A stretch of 64,000 nt of DNA, taken from the NCBI GenBank assembly GCA_963995525.1, contig OZ023206.1, positions 1,302,001-1,366,000 of the forward strand. Direction: 5' to 3'. This document shows, in pieces, positions 12,401 to 25,405 of this stretch. The translations under genes and the position numbers were made by a program. The notes beneath the pieces were generated by a model, which was given only the letters and a program-made list of their open reading frames with translations, searched no databases and was not told the DNA's origin. The stretch comes from Escarpia spicata (lineage: Eukaryota; Annelida; Polychaeta; Sabellida; Siboglinidae). How positions within the stretch are numbered: position 1 is the stretch's first letter; the number at the start of each line of letters is the position of its first letter.

Positions 12401-13690
12401 CCATGTCCAAGTGTTCGAAAAAAATTAATGCATATCACAGCAAAACGGTATTTGTAGTGCACTTTTTTCGGTGGAAGGATCCTTAATGTGGTCTTACCCC
12501 AAATATATGTTTTGCATGTTACAAATCTTCACGAAGGCTATATTGATATCAAGCTACACACATAACTAGATTAATCACAAATGGGAATGCATGTTACCGT
12601 TCTATCTCCGTCACGTAAGTTACAAGTACATATTACGTAAGTTATAGGTGTGAAAACTCATCCCCATTTGAAGTTTTTTCTTGTCTAAAGCAGCAGTACC
12701 TTCAGTACTCACGAGACAAACATGTCCCATATCAAAGTGTTCGAAAAAAATTAATGCATATCACAGCAAAACGGTATTTGTAGTGCACTTTTTTCGGCGG
12801 AAGGATCTTTAATGTGGTCTTACCCCAAATAGATGTTTTGCATGTTACAAATCTTCACGAAGGCTAGATTGATATCAAGCTACACATAACTAGATTAATC
12901 ACAAATGGGAATGCATGTTACCGTTCTATCTCCGTCACGTAAGTTACAAGAACATATTACGTAAGTTATAGGTGTGAAAACTAATCCCCATTTGAAGTTT
13001 TTTCTTGTCTAAAGCAGCAGTACCTTCAGTACTCACGAGACAAACATGTCCCATATCAAAGTGTTCGAAAAAAATTAATGCATATCACAGCAAAACGGTA
13101 TTTGTAATGCACTTTTTTCGGCGGAAGGATCCTTAATGTGGTCTTTCCCCAAATAGATGTTTTGCATGTTACAAATCTTCACGAAGGCTAGATTGATATC
13201 AAGCTACACACATAACTAGATTAATCACAAATGGGAATGCATGTTACCGTTCTATCTCCGTCACGTAAGTTACAAGAACATATTACGTAAGTTATAGGTG
13301 TGAAAACTCATCACCATTTCAAGTTTTATCTTGTCTAAAGCAGCAGTACCTTCAGTACTCACGAGACAAACATGTCCCATGTCCAAGTGTTCGAAAAAAA
13401 TTAATGCATATCACAGCAAAACGGTATTTGTAGTGCACTTTTTTCGGTGGAAGGATCCTTAATGTGGTCTTACCCCAAATAGATGTTTTGCATATTACAA
13501 ATCTTCACGAAGGCTAGATTGATATCAAGCTACACACATAACTAGATTAACCCCAAATGGGAATGCATGTTACCGTTTTATCCCCGTCACGTAAGTTACA
13601 AGAACATATTACGTAAGTTATAGGTGTGAAAACTCATCCCCATTTGATGTTTTATCTTGTCTAAAGCAGCAGTACATTCAGTACTCACGA

Positions 13691-14994
13691 GACAAACATG
13701 TCCCATGTCAAAATGTTCGAAACAAATTAATGCATATCACAGCAAAACGGTATTTGTAGTGCACTTTTTTCGGAGGAAGGATCCTTAATGTGGTCTTACC
13801 CCAAATAGATGTTTTGCATGTTACAAATCTTCACGAAGGCTAGATTGATATCAAGTTACACACATAATTAGATTAACCACAAATGGGAATGCATGTTACC
13901 GTTCTATCTCCGTCACGTAAGTTACAAGAACATATTACGTAACTTATAGGTGTGAAAACTCATCACCATTTCAAGTTTTATCTTGTCTAAAGCAGCAGTA
14001 CCTTCAGTACTCACGAGACAAACATGTCCCATGTCCAAGTGTTCGAAAAAAATTAATGCATATCACAGCAAAACGGTATTTGTAGTACACTTTTTTCGGT
14101 GGAAGGATCCTTAATGTGGTCTTACCCCAAATATATGTTTTGCATGTTACAAATCTTCACGAAGGCTAGATTGATATCAAGCTACACACATAACTAGATT
14201 AATCACAAATGGGAATGCATGTTACCGTTCTATCTCCGTCACGTAAGTTACAAGAACATATTACGTAAGTTATAGGTGTGAAAACTCATCCCCATTTGAT
14301 GTTTTATCTTGTCTAAAGCAGCAGTACATTCAGTACTCACGAGACAAACATGTCCCATGTCAAAATGTTCGAAACAAATTAATGCATATCACAGCAAAAC
14401 GGTATTTGTAGTGCACTTTTTTCGGCGGAAGGATCCTTAATGTGGTCTTACCCCAAATAGATGTTTTGCATGTTACAAATCTTCACGAAGGCTAGATTGA
14501 TATCAAGCTACACACATAATTAGATTAACCACAAATGGGAATGCATGTTACCGTTCTATCTCCGTCACGTAAGTTACAAGAACATATTACGTAACTTATA
14601 GGTGTGAAAACTCATCACCATTTCAAGTTTTATCTTGTCTAAAGCAGCAGTACCTTCAGTACTCACGAGACAAACATGTCCCATGTCCAAGTGTTCGAAA
14701 AAAATTAATGCATATCACAGCAAAACGGTATTTGTAGTACACTTTTTTCGGTGGAAGGATCCTTAATGTGGTCTTACCCCAAATATATGTTTTGCATGTT
14801 ACAAATCTTCACGAAGGCTAGATTGATATCAAGCTACACACATAACTAGATTAATCACAAATGGGAATGCATGTTACCGTTCTATCTCCGTCACGTAAGT
14901 TACAAGAACATATTACGTAAGTTATAGGTGTGAAAACTCATCCCCATTTGATGTTTTATCTTGTCTAAAGCAGCAGTACATTCAGTACTCACGA
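13691..14994 (+). repeat. tandem two-monomer duplication (652-bp unit)
   Basis: The pair at 13691 and 14017 is repeated at 14343 and 14669. Private variants shared at a 652-bp shift are TAACTTATAGG (13940s and 14590s, normally TAAGTTATAGG) and TAGTACAC (14080s and 14730s, normally TAGTGCAC). The first monomers of each pair differ at offset 84 (CGGAGG against CGGCGG), so an edge of the exchange lies there. Confidence 0.78.
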
Positions 14995-17034
14995 GACAAA
15001 CATGTCCCATGTCAAAATGTTCGAAACAAATTAATGCATATCACAGCAAAACGGTATTTGTAGTGCACTTTTTTCGGAGGAAGGATCCTTAATGTGGTCT
15101 TACCCCAAATAGATGTTTTGCATGTTACAAATCTTCACGAAGGCTAGATTGATATCAAGCTACACACATAACTAGATTAACCCGAAATGGGAATGCATGT
15201 TACCGTTTTATCCCCGTCACGTAAGTTACAAGAACATATTACGTAAGTTATAGGTGTGAAAACTCATCCCCATTTGAAGTTTTTTCTTGTCTAAAGCAGC
15301 AGTACCTTCAGTACTCACGAGACAAACATGTCCCATATGAAAGTTTTCGACAAAAATTAATGCAAATCACAGCAAAACGGTATTTGTAGTGCACTTTTTT
15401 CGGCGGAAGGATCTTTAATGTGGTCTTACCCCAAATAGATGTTTTTGCATGTTACAAATCTTCACGAAGGCTAGATTGATATCAAGCTACACACATAATT
15501 AGATTAACCACAATTGGAATGCATGTTACCGTTCTATCTCCGTCACGTAAGTTACAAGAACATATTACGTAAGTTATAGGTGTTAAAACTCATCACCATT
15601 TCAAGTTTTATCTTGTCTAAAGCAGCAGTACCTTGAGTACTCACGAGACAAACATGTCCCATGTCCAAGTGTTCGAAAAAAATTAATGCATATCACAGCA
15701 AAACGGTATTTGTAGTGCACTTTTTTCGGCGGAAGGATCTTTAATGTGGTCTTACCCCAAATAGATGTTTTGCATGTTACAAATCTTCACGAAGGCTAGA
15801 TTGATATCAAGCTACACACATAACTAGATTAATCACAAATGGGAATGCATGTTACCGTTCTATCTCCGTCACGTAAGTTACAAGAACATATTACGTAAGT
15901 TATAGGTGTGAAAACTCATCCCCATTTGAAGTTTTTTCTTGTCTAAAGCAGCAGTACCTTCAGTACTCACGAGACAAACATGTCCCATATCAAAGTGTTC
16001 GAAAAAAATTAATGCATATCACAGCAAAACGGTATTTGTAATGCACTTTTTTCGGCGGAAGGATCCTTAATGTGGTCTTTCCCCAAATAGATGTTTTGCA
16101 TGTTACAAATCTTCACGAAGGCTAGATTGATATCAAGCTACACACATAACTAGATTAATCACAAATGGGAATGCATGTTACCGTTCTATCTCCGTCACGT
16201 AAGTTACAAGAACATATTACGTAAGTTATAGGTGTGAAAACTCATCCCCATTTGATGTTTTATCTTGTCTAAAGCAGCAGTACCTTCAGTACTCACGAGA
16301 CAAACATGTCCCATGTCAAAATGTTCGAAAAAAATTAATGCATATCACAGCAAAACGGTATTTGTAGTGCACTTTTTTCGGCGGAAGGATCCTTAATGTG
16401 GTCTTACCCCAAATAGATGTTTTGCATGTTACAAATCTTCACGAAGGCTAGATTGATATCAAGCTACACACATAACTAGATTAACCCCAAATGGGAATGC
16501 ATGTTACCGTTTTATCCCCGTCACGTAAGTTACAAGAACATATTACGTAAGTTATAGGTGTGAAAACTCATCCCCATTTGATGTTTTATCTTGTCTAAAG
16601 CAGCAGTACATTCAGTACTCACGAGACAAACATGTCCCATGTCAAAATGTTCGAAACAAATTAATGCAAATCACAGCAAAACGGTATTTGTAGTGCACTT
16701 TTTTCGGCGGAAGGATCTTTAATGTGGTCTTATCCCAAATAGATGTTTTGCATGTTACAAATCTTCACGAAGGCTAGATTGATATCAAGCTACACACATA
16801 ATTAGATTAACCACAAATGGGAATGCATGTTACCGTTCTATCTCCGTCACGTAAGTTACAAGAACATATTACGTAAGTTATAGGTGTGAAAACTCATCAC
16901 CATTTCAAGTTTTATCTTGTCTAAAGCAGCAGTACCTTCAGTACTCACGAGACAAACATGTCCCATGTCCAAGTGTTCGAAAAAAATTAATGCATATCAC
17001 AGCAAAACGGTATTTGTAGTGCACTTTTTTCGGT

Positions 17035-18990
17035 GGAAGGATCCTTAATGTGGTCTTACCCCAAATAGATGTTTTGCATGTTACAAATCTTCACGAAGGC
17101 TAGATTGATAACAAGCTACACACATAACTAGATTAACCCCAAATGGGAATGCATGTTACCGTTTTATCCCCGTCACGTAAGTTACAAGAACATATTACGT
17201 AAGTTATAGGTGTGAAAACTCATCCCCATTTGATGTTTTATCTTGTCTAAAGCAGCAGTACATTCAGTACTCACGAGACAAACATGTCCCATGTCAAAAT
17301 GTTCGAAACAAATTAATGCATATCACAGCAAAACGGTATTTGTAGTGCACTTTTTTCGGAGGAAGGATCCTTAATGTGGTCTTACCCCAAATAGATGTTT
17401 TGCATGTTACAAATCTTCACGAAGGCTAGATTGATATCAAGCTACACACATAATTAGATTAACCACAAATGGGAATGCATGTTACCGTTCTATCTCCGTC
17501 ACGTAAGTTACAAGAACATATTACGTAAGTTATAGGTGTGAAAACTCATCCCCATTTGAAGTTTTTTCTTGTCTAAAGCAGCAGTACCTTCAGTACTCAC
17601 GAGACAAACATGTCCCATATGAAAGTTTTCGAAAAAAATTAATGCAAATCACAGCAAAACGGTATTTGTAGTGCACTTTTTTCGGCGGAAGGATCTTTAA
17701 TGTGGTCTTACCCCAAATAGATGTTTTGCATGTTACAAATCTTCACGAAGGCTAGATTGATATCAAGCTACACACATAATTAGATTAACCACAAATGGGA
17801 ATGCATGTTACCGTTCTATCTCCGTCACGTAAGTTACAAGAACATATTACGTAAGTTATAGGTGTGAAAACTCATCACCATTTCAAGTTTTATCTTGTCT
17901 AAAGCAGAAGTACCTTCAGTACTCACGAGACAAACATGTCCCATGTCCAAGTGTTCGAAAAAAATTAATGCATATCACAGCAAAACGGTATTTGTAGTGC
18001 ACTTTTTTCGGTGGAAGGATCCTTAATGTGGTCTTACCCCAAATATATGTTTTGCATGTTACAAATCTTCACGAAGGCTAGATTGATATCAAGCTACACA
18101 CATAACTAGATTAATCACAAATGGGAATGCATGTTACCGTTCTATCTCCGTCACGTAAGTTACAAGTACATATTACGTAAGTTATAGGTGTGAAAACTCA
18201 TCCCCATTTGAACTTTTTTCTTGTCTAAAGCAGCAGTACCTTCAGTACTCACGAGACAAACATGTCGCATATCAAAGTGTTCGAAAAAAATTAATGCATA
18301 TCACAGCAAAACGGTATTTGTAGTGCACTTTTTTCGGCGGAAGGATCTTTAATGTGGTCTTACCCCAAATAGATGTTTTGCATGTTACAAATCTTCACGA
18401 AGGCTAGATTGATATCACGCTACACACATAACTAGATTAATCACAAATGGGAATGCATGTTACCGTTCTATCTCCGTCACGTAAGTTACAAGAACATATT
18501 ACGTAAGTTATAGGTGTGAAAACTAATCCCCATTTGAAGTTTTTTCTTATCTAAAGCAGCAGTACATTCAGTACTCACGAGACAAACATGTCCCATGTCA
18601 AAGAGTTCGAAAAAAATTAATGCATATCACAGCAAAACGGTATTTGTAGTGCACTTTTTTCGGCGGAAGGATCCTTAATGTGGTCTTATCCCAAATAGAT
18701 GATTTGCATGTTACAAATCTTCACGAAGGCTAGATTGATATCAAGCTACACACATAACTAGATTAACCCCAAATGGGAATGCATGTTATCGTTTTATCCC
18801 CGTCACGTAAGTTACAAAAACATATTACGTAAGTTATAGGTGTAAAAACTCATCCCCATTTGAAGTTTTTTCTTGTCTAAAGCAGCAGTACCTTCAGTAC
18901 TCACGAGACAAACATGTCCCATATCAAAGTGTTCGAAAAAAATTAATGCATATCACAGCAAAACGGTATTTGTAATGCACTTTTTTCGGC
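17035..18990 (+). repeat. six-monomer tandem duplication, copy 1 (1956 bp)
   Basis: Sequence from 17035 matches sequence 1956 bp downstream through 19013. Shared private marks include GATAACAAGC (17107 and 19063), GCAGAAGTACC (17900s and 19860s), GTCGCATATC (18265 and 20221), GAGTTCG (18603 and 20559), CAAAAACAT and GGTGTAAAAAC. I saw no differences in the parts compared. Mismatch begins on the left at 17034 (T against C at 18990) and on the right at 19014 (A against T at 20970). Confidence 0.85.
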
Positions 18991-20946
18991 GGAAGGATCC
19001 TTAATGTGGTCTTACCCCAAATAGATGTTTTGCATGTTACAAATCTTCACGAAGGCTAGATTGATAACAAGCTACACACATAACTAGATTAACCCCAAAT
19101 GGGAATGCATGTTACCGTTTTATCCCCGTCACGTAAGTTACAAGAACATATTACGTAAGTTATAGGTGTGAAAACTCATCCCCATTTGATGTTTTATCTT
19201 GTCTAAAGCAGCAGTACATTCAGTACTCACGAGACAAACATGTCCCATGTCAAAATGTTCGAAACAAATTAATGCATATCACAGCAAAACGGTATTTGTA
19301 GTGCACTTTTTTCGGAGGAAGGATCCTTAATGTGGTCTTACCCCAAATAGATGTTTTGCATGTTACAAATCTTCACGAAGGCTAGATTGATATCAAGCTA
19401 CACACATAATTAGATTAACCACAAATGGGAATGCATGTTACCGTTCTATCTCCGTCACGTAAGTTACAAGAACATATTACGTAAGTTATAGGTGTGAAAA
19501 CTCATCCCCATTTGAAGTTTTTTCTTGTCTAAAGCAGCAGTACCTTCAGTACTCACGAGACAAACATGTCCCATATGAAAGTTTTCGAAAAAAATTAATG
19601 CAAATCACAGCAAAACGGTATTTGTAGTGCACTTTTTTCGGCGGAAGGATCTTTAATGTGGTCTTACCCCAAATAGATGTTTTGCATGTTACAAATCTTC
19701 ACGAAGGCTAGATTGATATCAAGCTACACACATAATTAGATTAACCACAAATGGGAATGCATGTTACCGTTCTATCTCCGTCACGTAAGTTACAAGAACA
19801 TATTACGTAAGTTATAGGTGTGAAAACTCATCACCATTTCAAGTTTTATCTTGTCTAAAGCAGAAGTACCTTCAGTACTCACGAGACAAACATGTCCCAT
19901 GTCCAAGTGTTCGAAAAAAATTAATGCATATCACAGCAAAACGGTATTTGTAGTGCACTTTTTTCGGTGGAAGGATCCTTAATGTGGTCTTACCCCAAAT
20001 ATATGTTTTGCATGTTACAAATCTTCACGAAGGCTAGATTGATATCAAGCTACACACATAACTAGATTAATCACAAATGGGAATGCATGTTACCGTTCTA
20101 TCTCCGTCACGTAAGTTACAAGTACATATTACGTAAGTTATAGGTGTGAAAACTCATCCCCATTTGAACTTTTTTCTTGTCTAAAGCAGCAGTACCTTCA
20201 GTACTCACGAGACAAACATGTCGCATATCAAAGTGTTCGAAAAAAATTAATGCATATCACAGCAAAACGGTATTTGTAGTGCACTTTTTTCGGCGGAAGG
20301 ATCTTTAATGTGGTCTTACCCCAAATAGATGTTTTGCATGTTACAAATCTTCACGAAGGCTAGATTGATATCACGCTACACACATAACTAGATTAATCAC
20401 AAATGGGAATGCATGTTACCGTTCTATCTCCGTCACGTAAGTTACAAGAACATATTACGTAAGTTATAGGTGTGAAAACTAATCCCCATTTGAAGTTTTT
20501 TCTTATCTAAAGCAGCAGTACATTCAGTACTCACGAGACAAACATGTCCCATGTCAAAGAGTTCGAAAAAAATTAATGCATATCACAGCAAAACGGTATT
20601 TGTAGTGCACTTTTTTCGGCGGAAGGATCCTTAATGTGGTCTTATCCCAAATAGATGATTTGCATGTTACAAATCTTCACGAAGGCTAGATTGATATCAA
20701 GCTACACACATAACTAGATTAACCCCAAATGGGAATGCATGTTATCGTTTTATCCCCGTCACGTAAGTTACAAAAACATATTACGTAAGTTATAGGTGTA
20801 AAAACTCATCCCCATTTGAAGTTTTTTCTTGTCTAAAGCAGCAGTACCTTCAGTACTCACGAGACAAACATGTCCCATATCAAAGTGTTCGAAAAAAATT
20901 AATGCATATCACAGCAAAACGGTATTTGTAATGCACTTTTTTCGGC
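18991..20946 (+). repeat. six-monomer tandem duplication, copy 2 (1956 bp)
   Basis: This is the second copy of the unit at 17035-18990. The junction monomer at 18907 starts like the one at 20863 (ATATCAAAG, TAATGCAC) and then continues like the one at 16951 (TTACCCC, GATAACAAGC). The exchange point therefore lies between 18991 and 19013, offsets 85-107 of the monomer. Confidence 0.85.
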
Positions 20947-23532
20947 GGAAGGATCCTTAATGTGGTCTTTCCCCAAATATATGTTTTGCATGTTACAAAT
21001 CTTCACGAAGCCTAGATTGATATCACGCTACACACATAACTAGATTAATCACAAATGGGAATGCATGTTACCGTTCTATCTCCGTCACGTAAGTTACAAG
21101 AACATATTACGTAAGTTATAGGTGTGAAAACTAATCCCCATTTGAAGTTTTTTCTTATCTAAAGCAGCAGTACATTCAGTACTCACGAGACAAACATGTC
21201 CCATGTCAAAGTGTTCGAACAAAATTAATGCATATCACAGCAAAACGGTATTTGTATGGCAATTTTTTCGGCGGAAGGATCCTTAATGTGGTCTTATCCC
21301 AAATAGATGATTTGCATGTTACAAATCTTCACGAAGGCTAGATTGATATCAAGCTACACACATAACTAGATTAACCCCAAATGGGAATGCATGTTATCGT
21401 TTTATCCCCGTCACGTAAGTTACAAGAACATATTACGTAAGTTATAGGTGTGAAAACTCATCCCCATTTGAAGTTTTTTCTTGTCTAAAGCAGCAGTACC
21501 TTCAGTACTCACGAGACAAACATGTCCCATATCAAAGTGTTCGAAAAAAATTAATGCATATCACAGCAAAACGGTATTTGTAATGCACTTTTTTCGGCGG
21601 AAGGATCCTTAATGTGGTCTTTCCCCAAATAGATGTTTTGCATGTTACAAATCTTCACGAAGGCTAGATTGATATCAAGCTACACACATAACTAGATTAA
21701 TCACAAATGGGAATGCATGTTACCGTTCTATCTCCGTCACGTAAGTTACAAGAACATATTACGTAAGTTATAGGTGTGAAAACTAATCCCCATTTCATGT
21801 TTTATCTTGTCTAAAGCAGCAGTACCTTCAGTACTCATGAGACAAACATGTCCCATGTCCAAATGTTCGAAAAAAATTAATGCATATCACAGCAAAACGG
21901 TATTTGTAGTGCACTTTTTTCGGCGGAAGGATCCTTAATGTGGTCTTACCCCAAATAGATGTTTTGCATGTTACAAATCTTCACGAAGGCTAGATTGATA
22001 TCAAGCTACACACATAACTAGATTAACCCCAAATGGGAATGCATGTTACCGTTTTATCCCCGTCACGTAAGTTACAAGAACATATTACGTAAGTTATAGG
22101 TGTGAAAACTCATCCCCATTTGATGTTTTATCTTGTCTAAAGCAGCAGTACATTCAGTACTCACGAGACAAACATGTCCCATGTCAAAATGTTCGAAACA
22201 AATTAATGCATATCACAGCAAAACGGTATTTGTAGTGCACTTTTTTCGGAGGAAGGATCCTTAATGTGGTCTTACCCCAAATAGATGTTTTGCATGTTAC
22301 AAATCTTCACGAAGGCTAGATTGATATCAAGCTACACACATAATTAGATTAACCACAAATGGGAATGCATGTTACCGTTCTATCTCCGTCACGTAAGTTA
22401 CAAGAACATATTACGTAAGTTATAGGTGTGAAAACTCATCACCATTTCAAGTTTTATCTTGTCTAAAGCAGCAGTACCTTCAGTACTCACGAGACAAACA
22501 TGTCCCATGTCCAAGTGTTCGAAAAAAATTAATGCATATCACAGCAAAACGGTATTTGTAGTGCACTTTTTCGGTGGAAGGATCCTTAATGTGGTCTTAC
22601 CCCAAATATATGTTTTGCATGTTACAAATCTTCACGAAGGCTAGATTGATATCAAGCTACACACATAACTAGATTAATCACAAATGGGAATGCATGTTAC
22701 CGTTCTATCTCCGTCACGTAAGATACAAGAACATATTACGTAAGTTATAGGTGTGAAAACTCATCCCCATTTGATGTTTTATCTTGTCTAAAGCAGCAGT
22801 ACATTCAGTACTCACGAGACAAACATGTCCCATGTCAAAATGTTCGAAACAAATTAATGCATATCACAGCAAAACGGTATTTGTAGTGCACTTTTTTCGG
22901 AGGAAGGATCCTTAATGTGGTCTTACCCCAAATAGATGTTTTGCATGTTACAAATCTTCACGAAGGCTAGATTGATATCAAGCTACACACATAACTAGAT
23001 TAACCCGAAATGGGAATGCATGTTACCGTTTTATCCCCGTCACGTAAGTTACAAGAACATATTACGTAAGTTATAGGTGTGAAAACTCATCCCCATTTGA
23101 AGTTTTTTCTTGTCTAAAGCAGCAGTACCTTCAGTACTCACGAGACAAACATGTCCCATATGAAAGTTTTCGAAAAAAAACGGTATTTGTAGTGCACTTT
23201 TTTCGGCGGAAGGATCTTTAATGTGGTCTTACCCCAAATAGATGTTTTGCATGTTACAAATCTTCACGAAGGCTAGATTGATATCAAGCTACACACATAA
23301 CTAGATTAATCACAAATGGGAATGCATGTTACCGTTCTATCTCCGTCACGTAAGTTACAAGAACATATTACGTAAGTTATAGGTGTGAAAACTAATCCCC
23401 ATTTGAAGTTTTTTCTTATCTAAAGCAGCAGTACGTTCAGTACTCACGAGACAAACATGTCCCATGTCAAAGTGTTCGAAAAAAATTAATGCATATCACA
23501 GCAAAACGGTATTTGTAGTGCACTTTTTTCGG
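19885..23532 (+). repeat. long-range duplicated block, copy 2
   Basis: This is the partner of the block at 1-3342. Its length of 3648 bp equals 3342 plus one 326-bp monomer (absent from copy 1) minus a 20-bp deletion near 23170 (absent from copy 1). That account closes exactly. Its first part also belongs to the 1956-bp tandem duplication at 17035-20947, so the tandem duplication probably came before or overlapped the long-range event. Confidence 0.85.
23144..23449 (+). repeat. monomer with a 20-bp internal deletion (306 bp)
   Basis: After TTTTCG this type C monomer has eight A and then CGGTATTTG. The usual sequence has A7, a 17-base stretch and A4 before CGG. The deletion joins the two A runs, consistent with slippage or microhomology-mediated loss. 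It is the only satellite indel longer than 2 bp that I found in the window. Confidence 0.88.
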
Positions 23533-25405
23533 CGGAAGGATCCTTAATGTGGTCTTATCCCAAATAGATGATTTGCATGTTACAAATCTTCACGAAGGCT
23601 AGATTGATATCAAGCTACACACATAACTAGATTAATCACAAATGGGAATGCATGTTACCGTTCTATCTCCGTCACGTAAGTTACAAGAACATATTACGTA
23701 AGTTATAGGTGTGAAAACTCATCCCCATTTGATGTTTTATCTTGTCCAAAGCAGCAGTACCTTCAGTACTCACGAGACAAACATGTCCCATGTCAAAATG
23801 TTCGAAACAAATTAATGCATATCACAGCAAAACGGTATTTGTAGTGCACTTTTTTCGGCGGAAGGATCCTTAATGTGGTCTTACCCCAAATAGATGTTTT
23901 GCATGTTACAAATTTTCACGAAGGCTAGATTGATATCAAGCTACACATATAACTAGATTAACCCCAAATGGGAATGCATGTTACCGTTTTATCCCCGTCA
24001 CGTAAGTTACAAGAACATATTACGTAAGTTATAGGTGTGAAAACTCATTCCCATTTGATGTTTTATCTTGTCTAAAGCAGCAGTACATTCAGTACTCACG
24101 AGGTAAACATGTCCCATGTCAAAATGTTCGAAACAAATTAATGCATATCACAGCAAAACGGTATTTGTAGTGCACTTTTTTCGGAGGAAGGATCCTTAAT
24201 GTGGTCTTACCCCAAATAGATGTTTTGCATGTTACAAATCTTCACGAAGGCTAGATTGATATCAAGCTACACACATAATTAGATTAACCACAAATGGGAA
24301 TGCATGTTACCGTTCTATCTCCGTCACGTAAGTTACAAGAACATATTACGTAAGTTATAGGTGTGAAAACTCATCACCATTTCAAGTTTTATCTTGTCTA
24401 AAGCAGCAGTACCTTCAGTACTCACGAGACAAACATGTCCCATGTCCAAGTGTTCGAAAAAAATTAATGCATATCACAGCAAAACGGTATTTGTAGTGCA
24501 CTTTTTTCGGCGGAAGGATCCTTAATGTGGTCTTACCCCAAATATATGTTTTGCATGTTACAAATCTTCACGAAGGCTAGATTGATATCAAGCTACACAC
24601 ATAACTAGATTAACCCCAAATGGGAATGCATGTTACCGTTTTATCCCCGTCACGTAAGTTACAAGAACATATTACGTAAGTTATAGGTGTGAAAACTCAT
24701 CCCCATTTGATGTTTTATCTTGTCTAAAGCAGCAGAACATTCAGTACTCACGAGACAAACATGTCCCATGTCAAAATGTTCGAAACAAATTAATGCATAT
24801 CACAGCAAAACGGTATTTGTAGTGCACTTTTTTCGGCGGAAGGATCCTTAATGTGGTCTTATCCCAAATAGATGATTTGCATGTTACAAATCTTCACGAA
24901 GGCTAGATTGATATCAAGCTACACACATAACTAGATTAACCCCAAATGGGAATGCATGTTATCGTTTTATCCCCGTCACGTAAGTTACAAGAACATATTA
25001 CGTAAGTTATAGGTGTGAAAACTCATCCCCATTTGAAGTTTTTTCTTGTCTAAAGCAGCAGTACCTTCAGTACTCACGAGACAAACATGTCCCATATCAA
25101 AGTGTTCGAAAAAAATTAATGCATATCACAGCAAAACGGTATTTGTAATGCACTTTTTTCGGCGGAAGGATCCTTAATGTGGTCTTTCCCCAAATAGATG
25201 TTTTGCATGTTACAAATCTTCACGAAGGCTAGATTGATATCAAGCTACACACATAACTAGATTAATCACAAATGGGAATGCATGTTACCGTTCTATCTCC
25301 GTCACGTAAGTTACAAGAACATATTACGTAAGTTATAGGTGTGAAAACTCATCACCATTTCAAGTTTTATCTTGTCTAAAGCAGCAGTACCTTCAGTACT
25401 CACGA

